DNA from: Solobacterium sp. UBA3691
GTDB taxonomy: Bacteria > Bacillota_I > Bacilli_A > Erysipelotrichales > Erysipelotrichaceae
Direction: 5' to 3'
DNA: 64,000 nt
Assembly: GCA_002372175.1 (NCBI GenBank)
Contig: DFIS01000007.1
Coordinates: forward strand, 6,518-70,517
Below are positions 59,686 to 64,000 of this stretch, one piece after another. The first letter of the stretch is position 1. Each line of letters opens with the position of its first letter. The position numbers and the translations under genes were made by a program. The notes under the pieces were generated by a model, which saw only the letters and a program-made list of their open reading frames with translations, did no database searches and had not been told where the DNA came from.

Positions 59686-60771
59686 CTATCTCAGAAACAG
59701 CAGCCAGATCACAGCGATCAGCACAACTGACATCACGATGAAGTACAGGAAGAACTTCATGTAGTCTACAGGCAGATCATCACCGATCATCTTACCGGTC
59801 TGACCGTTCATCGCAAACATGTAGTTCTTGCCCCGCCACTGTGTAGTAAGCATCCATATCGGGAAGAACGCATAATTGATCTGGTCATGACGCAGACCGA
59901 TACTGCGTCTTTCGGGAACCAGCGTCTCATACCCGTGCACGGTGGAGTCGATCGCTGCTGCCGCACTGTTGCGCATGCGTACGTCGGCTCTGTTGGCATT
60001 GTCTTCTGCAGATACATCGTATTTATCCGCGAGATAACCGGGCATATAACTCATCTGGAAGGGAACCATATCTATATAGTTGAACGGTTCCAGGGCATCC
60101 ATGAACTCATCCGGCATCTTGCTGGAGGCATCGGCAGGGATATGCTTAAACCTGACGTTGCCTGATCTGGTGATCTGGTAATGTTCTGTCGTCGTGATAA
60201 TGTCGTTGGCAGTGCGTGTGGTATGGACACGTGTGCCGTGGTAGGACATATCTGCTCTTGCCGTCCCATCATAGAGCCAGAACGGTACATAGATACCCTT
60301 GATCTCCTGGATATGATTTTCATTGACAAAGGCACTGGGCAGGAAGGTCTTTCCCTTGTAGAAAGATTTCAGCTTTTTCACAGCGGCTTCCTTGTCCAGC
60401 TTGAACGGGATAACATAGTCAGGCTTCAGAGCACCGGTAAACTGTGCCGGGACGACCGTGGGATTGCCGCAGTACGGACACTGTATAGCAGCTGTATTAA
60501 CGTCACAGATCAGTTCAGCACCGCAGGAGGGGCAGGAATATGCACGCATATGTGCCTGTTCATCTTCTGTCCACTGCAGATAATCCGGGGCTGCATCATC
60601 TTCTTCGAAGGAGATAGCAGCCTGTTCATTCTGTTCTGCATACATTGCCTCGATCTCTGCAATATCAAAGGATGATCCGCAGAAATCGCAGATGACTTTC
60701 TGTGAAGCGGAATCGAAATGGAGAGGTCCGCCGCAATTAGGACATTTGTAATTTGTGACCGATTCTGACAT
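59686..60771 (-). CDS. ydjG: Zinc-ribbon membrane protein (YdjG-like)
   Basis: The 361-residue protein has two N-terminal zinc ribbons (CPNC at 10-13 with CDFC at 29-32; CPSC at 80-83 with CPYC at 98-101). A large soluble part contains FVNENHIQEIKGIYVPFWLYDG, and a single C-terminal membrane helix (about 338-358) follows. This is the layout of YdjG, the membrane docking protein for YdjI. The start at 60771 has AAAGGAG upstream; the longer frame to 60822 crosses a hairpin. It lies between YdjI and YdjH genes. Confidence 0.86.
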   Translation of the reverse strand: MSESVTNYKCPNCGGPLHFDSASQKVICDFCGSSFDIAEIEAMYAEQNEQAAISFEEDDAAPDYLQWTEDEQAHMRAYSCPSCGAELICDVNTAAIQCPYCGNPTVVPAQFTGALKPDYVIPFKLDKEAAVKKLKSFYKGKTFLPSAFVNENHIQEIKGIYVPFWLYDGTARADMSYHGTRVHTTRTANDIITTTEHYQITRSGNVRFKHIPADASSKMPDEFMDALEPFNYIDMVPFQMSYMPGYLADKYDVSAEDNANRADVRMRNSAAAAIDSTVHGYETLVPERRSIGLRHDQINYAFFPIWMLTTQWRGKNYMFAMNGQTGKMIGDDLPVDYMKFFLYFIVMSVVLIAVIWLLFLR

Positions 60772-60788
60772 CTCCGCACTCCTTTCGT

Positions 60789-60820
60789 ATAAAGAAACAG
60801 GCCGGCCGCGGGGGCCGGCC
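60789..60820 (-). terminator. GC-rich hairpin between ydjI and ydjG
   Basis: On the minus strand a perfect GGCCGGCC stem with a 5-base loop is followed by TGTTTCTTT. It sits after the ydjI stop and may act as a partial terminator lowering expression of the membrane partners. Confidence 0.65.
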
Positions 60821-60830
60821 ATACTGTTAA

Positions 60831-62039
60831 CTATTCGGGTTTCTTCGTGCCGCAGGCTGTGCAGAAGTTTCCGTCGTTCTCCTTACCGCATGTCGGGCAG
60901 AACCACTTGTTTGATTCAGGTCTCTTGGTGCCGCAGACAGGGCAGAAGTTTCCGTCACTGACCTTACCGCATGTCGGGCATGTCCATGTGTTGCCGGCAG
61001 CAGGTGCAGGTGTTACTGCCGCAGTCTGCTGAGCAGCAGCCTGACCGGTAGCCTGCAGGATCGAAGCACCGGAAGCCTGAGCAGCGTTGAGGTTGGCAAA
61101 GCCCATCATGGCACCGCCGGCATTGTTGGCAGCGTCCTTCAGCGCTTCAGCCGCAGACTGCTTCATCTGTGCATCCGCATATACAGCATCCTTATAGCTG
61201 GCAGCTGTCTGGAAGCTCTGGATCTTCGCTTCATCTTCCGGTACAGCAGTAACGCTGGAAACACCGAAGGAAACGATCTCGATACCGCGCAGATCACGCC
61301 ACTTGTTGCTGAGCTGTTCATTCAGTGCATCTGCCAGTTCGCCTGTGTGCAGAGCGATATCGGAGTATCTTCTGACACCGTTGTCGATCGGCAGTTTCGC
61401 AAGAGCTGCAGCCAGGGATGTCAGCAGTTCTGTTCTCAGCTGATCACTGATCTGACTGACAGGGTATACTTCGGAGAAGTTGCCGCATACATTCGTGTAG
61501 AACAGAATCGGATCTGTAACCTTCAGACTGTATTCACCAAAGCACTTGATACGGATATCAAAGTCATAGGGGACTCTCTGATCAACAACACGGAACGGTA
61601 CAGGGTTCGGTGTACCATACTTGTTTCCGACCAGTTCCTTAGTGTTGAAGTAGTAGATCCTCTGGTCCTGAGCAGGCTGACCGCCGAACTCAAAACGCTT
61701 GCCGATCTGTGCAAAGATCGTCTTTACAGCCTCACCCAGATTGCCTGTAAACACAGACGGTGCTGTTGAGGAATCATACCTGAATTCACCGGGCTCAGCA
61801 CAGATATCTACGACCTTGCCCTGTTCAACGATGACCATGCACTGGCCGTCCGCAACAGCGATGATCGAACCATCGGTAATGATATTATCACTGCCCCAGT
61901 TGGAAGATAAACCGCTGACTTTCTTGTGACCCTTAACAGCGATCACATTTGCGGGGATAGCATCACAGTAGAAGTATTCTTTCCATTGTTCGCTGATGGC
62001 ACCGGCACCGGAAGCCAACGCAGCCTGAATTAAGCCCAT
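60831..62039 (-). CDS. ydjI: SPFH-like protein with C-terminal zinc ribbons (YdjI-like)
   Basis: The 402-residue protein resembles YdjI, an SPFH (flotillin-like) protein of the virion-core-like group. The SPFH part (about 20-240) includes the EYFYCDAIPANVIAV and VPYDFDIRIKCFGEYSLKV segments; a helical Ala/Gln-rich stretch follows. The end has two zinc ribbons (CPTC/CPVC and CPTC/CTAC, residues about 354-398). Such proteins form membrane-associated assemblies under stress. TAGGAGG precedes the ATG. PspA, its partner in Bacillus, is not encoded nearby. Confidence 0.88.
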   Translation of the reverse strand: MGLIQAALASGAGAISEQWKEYFYCDAIPANVIAVKGHKKVSGLSSNWGSDNIITDGSIIAVADGQCMVIVEQGKVVDICAEPGEFRYDSSTAPSVFTGNLGEAVKTIFAQIGKRFEFGGQPAQDQRIYYFNTKELVGNKYGTPNPVPFRVVDQRVPYDFDIRIKCFGEYSLKVTDPILFYTNVCGNFSEVYPVSQISDQLRTELLTSLAAALAKLPIDNGVRRYSDIALHTGELADALNEQLSNKWRDLRGIEIVSFGVSSVTAVPEDEAKIQSFQTAASYKDAVYADAQMKQSAAEALKDAANNAGGAMMGFANLNAAQASGASILQATGQAAAQQTAAVTPAPAAGNTWTCPTCGKVSDGNFCPVCGTKRPESNKWFCPTCGKENDGNFCTACGTKKPE

Positions 62040-62187
62040 AATTATTTCCTCCTATTAAACATCGAATCTAAAATCATTATATAGTATTTCTGTACTGTGT
62101 TGTATTATTTCAAGGGCATTTTTAAGATTCAAAAGTCAGGGTATGGACCCTCATTTGGAACTTACAGATACTTTCATGAAAAAGCAC

Positions 62188-62216
62188 TTGCACAGAATGG
62201 GGTGTGGTGCTATATT
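62188..62216 (+). promoter_or_regulatory. Promoter of tRNA-Asn
   Basis: TTGCAC (62188-62193) and TATATT (62211-62216) have a 17-base spacer and an extended TGC before the -10, ten bases before the tRNA. Confidence 0.8.
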
Positions 62217-62226
62217 ATTAGAGCGT

Positions 62227-62302
62227 GCCTCAATAGCTCAGTCGGCAGAGCGAGCGGCTGTTAACCGCTAGGTCACAGGTTCGAGCCCTGTTTGAGGCGC
62301 CA
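62227..62302 (+). tRNA. tRNA-Asn (GTT)
   Basis: A complete cloverleaf is present: acceptor GCCTCAA/TTGAGGC, D stem GCTC/GAGC, anticodon stem AGCGG/CCGCT with loop CTGTTAA (anticodon GTT), T stem ACAGG/CCTGT, discriminator G and encoded CCA. Confidence 0.97.
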
Positions 62303-62362
62303 TTTATTTTGTAAAACGATCACAGAGAGATCTGTGATTGGTGATATATAGGAAATACAGAG

Positions 62363-62385
62363 CATCTGAGATCAGGTGTTTTTTT
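62363..62385 (+). terminator. Terminator downstream of tRNA-Asn
   Basis: A 6-bp stem (CATCTG/CAGGTG, one T-G pair) with loop AGAT is followed by seven T residues. A nearer hairpin (ATCACAGA/TCTGTGAT, 62319-62338) lacks a T-run. The stretch 62303-62471 otherwise shows no gene. Confidence 0.65.
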
Positions 62386-62471
62386 GTGCATAGGAGATAC
62401 AAGAATTTCCGGTCGGTTAAAACAGGAAATCTTCATATGAAAATAATGCGTGCAATGTCAGAAGACTCCGG

Positions 62472-63695
62472 TTAATGAACGTTGATCAGCCAGTCAAGAA
62501 CATTGACGACTTTTATCCCCTCATAATTGCCCGGTGTATATTCATCTAATGTAAGGATGACTTTTTCATAGTTATCCCGGATGTTTTTTAAGGGTAGTAT
62601 TTCCCGGTTAAACGTGGATTCCTCTGTCATACCTGCAGTTACCTGAATGTAAGTGTATTCATTGTTCCGTTTGGCAATGAAATCAATTTCCTGTGAACCA
62701 TGCCGTCCGATATGAACTTCATACCTTCTGCGCAATAATTCAAAGTAAACGATGTTTTCCAGAGAGAATCCCAGATCATAATTCCTTTTCGGAAGAATGT
62801 AATTTCTCAGTCCCAGGTCAACAATGTAATACTTTTTGTTGGATTTCAGAACTTCCTTCCCATTCAAATCCATAGGATCAACCGGATAATACAGATATGC
62901 ATCGCATAATGCCGTTACATAATCGCTGATCGTGTTTATGGATACTTTCCGCTCATTGGAAATCATATAGTTCGTAATACTGCGCAGAGATACGGGACTG
63001 CCAATAACACTGGAAAGATATTTTGAAACGGACTTTAATAATGCCACATCTGTGACACTGCTGTTCTTTCCGGAAGATTCCCTCCGTCTCAACCGGTCTT
63101 CGATGTCTTTTAACAGGACAGTGTTGTAGATTCCTTCAATATACATGGAACTATTTTCTGATGAAAGGTCCATTGCGTTTATATATGGAAAACCGCCTGT
63201 ACGCATGTATTGGGCAAATGCTGAACTGACAGGTGTATCGGTTAATGAGAAGTACTCACGGAATGACAGAGGCAGGACATTGATCTCGATATATCTGCCT
63301 CTGAGATTTGTGGCTAACTGACCGGAAAAGAGATGGGAATTTGAGCCGGTGATATAGATGTCGATATTGTCCTGAACATAGAAACTGTCGACAACATTTT
63401 CATAAGATTCAACCTTCTGAACCTCATCCAAAAAGATATACATCGGTGTGTCTGGAATTATTCTTTCCTTGATGTATGCATACAGCTTTCTGTAATCGAG
63501 AAGATCCTCATATTCCATATCTTCAAAATTGATTGATATGATCTGATTATTCTCCACACCTGTCTCTTTCAAATGATCCTGAAACATAGCCAGCAAAGTA
63601 CTCTTGCCGGTTCTGCGAATTCCAGTGATCACTTTAATGACCTGCTTATTTTGCCATTCTTTCAGTATTGTCATGTATTCCTTGCGGTCAATCAT
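62472..63695 (-). CDS. AAA ATPase with DUF4143 domain
   Basis: The 407-residue protein has the P-loop GIRRTGKST (about 23-31), the Walker B-like IFLDEVQKV segment, an ITGSNSHLFSGQLATNLRGR sensor region (read in short pieces) and a C-terminal DUF4143/nuclease-like half with QEIDFIAKRNNEYTYIQV, whose E/D-x-K-like residues recall PD-(D/E)xK folds. These ATPases are very common in gut bacteria and their role is unknown. The start at 63695 follows AGAGGTG; a longer frame enters the promoter. A TGC-extended TATAAT lies upstream. Confidence 0.9.
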   Translation of the reverse strand: MIDRKEYMTILKEWQNKQVIKVITGIRRTGKSTLLAMFQDHLKETGVENNQIISINFEDMEYEDLLDYRKLYAYIKERIIPDTPMYIFLDEVQKVESYENVVDSFYVQDNIDIYITGSNSHLFSGQLATNLRGRYIEINVLPLSFREYFSLTDTPVSSAFAQYMRTGGFPYINAMDLSSENSSMYIEGIYNTVLLKDIEDRLRRRESSGKNSSVTDVALLKSVSKYLSSVIGSPVSLRSITNYMISNERKVSINTISDYVTALCDAYLYYPVDPMDLNGKEVLKSNKKYYIVDLGLRNYILPKRNYDLGFSLENIVYFELLRRRYEVHIGRHGSQEIDFIAKRNNEYTYIQVTAGMTEESTFNREILPLKNIRDNYEKVILTLDEYTPGNYEGIKVVNVLDWLINVH

Positions 63696-63709
63696 TATAC
63701 ACCTCTTGT

Positions 63710-63766
63710 GTTCTATATACAGAACAATTATAGCATAATTATTTATAACGTGCTGAATACAGAACG
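63710..63766. promoter_or_regulatory. Promoter and possible operator of the AAA ATPase gene
   Basis: On the minus strand an extended -10 (TGCTATAAT) lies at about 63727-63735. It is flanked by two direct copies of ATACAGAAC (63717-63725 and 63758-63766, plus strand). The first copy also forms an inverted repeat GTTCT/AGAAC (63710-63725). A regulator site is possible. Confidence 0.4.
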
Positions 63767-63818
63767 AAACATAATAACAAAGGTCCACTCTTCAGAATTC
63801 GATTTAACAGTTCATGTC

Positions 63819-63828
63819 TACAAATGTA
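63819..63828. promoter_or_regulatory. BlaI/MecI-type operator
   Basis: TACAAATGTA matches the TACA-N2-TGTA core bound by BlaI/MecI repressors and lies 15 bases before a gene for such a repressor, which suggests autoregulation. Confidence 0.55.
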
Positions 63829-63842
63829 ACAAGAGTGCAGAT

Positions 63843-64000
63843 ATGAATACAATGACAGAAGCAGAGCTTAAGATTGCAAATATCCTTTGGGATGAGCCTG
63901 GAATCAGTGCCGTGGGGTTCTCTGCCCGTTGTGAAGATTTGTATGGCTGGAAGAGGTCCACGGCCTATACACTTCGTGACATACTCCCACCACCTACACT
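63843..64000 (+). CDS. BlaI/MecI family transcriptional repressor (partial or interrupted)
   Basis: The frame starting at 63843 is open to the window end (52 codons). Its first 46 or so residues match the winged-helix start of BlaI/MecI/CopY repressors (TEAELKIANILWDEPG, then YGWKRSTAYTLR). After the TLR the expected KRL/EKG wing sequence is replaced by DILPPPT, so the gene may be interrupted or diverge there. The family represses beta-lactamase or similar genes until a sensor protease cleaves it. The ribosome-binding site is weak. Confidence 0.65.
   Translation, partial: MNTMTEAELKIANILWDEPGISAVGFSARCEDLYGWKRSTAYTLRDILPPPT

Overview
The window looks like a chromosomal segment of a low-to-mid G+C Gram-positive (Bacillota). 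The evidence is the gene order rpsF-ssb-rpsR-yybS-gdpP-rplI-dnaB, a walJ-htrA-rlmH block, a Firmicutes-type S10-spc-alpha ribosomal supercluster, zinc-type S14, LicD/TagD-type surface genes, strong GGAGG ribosome-binding sites, and tRNA genes that encode CCA. The absence of L30 (rpmD) between S5 and L15, the absence of map between adk and infA, and the overall gene content would suit an Erysipelotrichia-like lineage. That placement is inference.

Layout. 0-1 kb: a helical hypothetical protein and tRNA-Val. 1.1-9.7 kb: an A/T-richer defence island with a Fic protein, a type I restriction-modification system (hsdM, hsdS, an unknown gene, a wrecked hsdR remnant, an intact hsdR), and a striking 17-bp palindrome with direct repeats as a likely operator. 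9.7-18.6 kb: metabolic genes (amidohydrolase, GH78 rhamnosidase, NdpA-like nucleoid protein, YitT, DUF362, HAD phosphatase, MFS transporter). 18.6-21.2 kb: an OB-like small protein, then an ECF sigma factor / membrane regulator / DUF4349 lipoprotein operon. 21.3-31 kb: replication, c-di-AMP and cell-wall block from rpsF to rlmH, including an HtrA-like protein that has lost its catalytic His and Ser. 31-33 kb: HPr and phosphoglucomutase. 33.2-47 kb: 28 consecutive translation, secretion and RNA polymerase genes from rpsJ to rplQ, led by a structured 5' leader.

47-56.3 kb: a tightly packed run of lipoprotein, two GT2 glycosyltransferases with extra C-terminal domains, a cytidylyltransferase-oxidoreductase fusion, a GDPD-metallophosphoesterase fusion, LicD, a Rossmann/ParB-like protein and a VOC protein. 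I infer that this run builds and remodels a phospho-substituted surface glycan or glycolipid. It is the best candidate here for an undescribed system. 56.4-62 kb: split transketolase, a TrmR-like O-methyltransferase, and a YdjI-YdjG-YdjH membrane module without PspA. 62.2-64 kb: tRNA-Asn, an AAA/DUF4143 ATPase, and the start of a BlaI/MecI-type repressor gene preceded by a matching operator and cut by the window end.

All functional calls come from reading motifs, lengths and gene order by eye. No database search was run.
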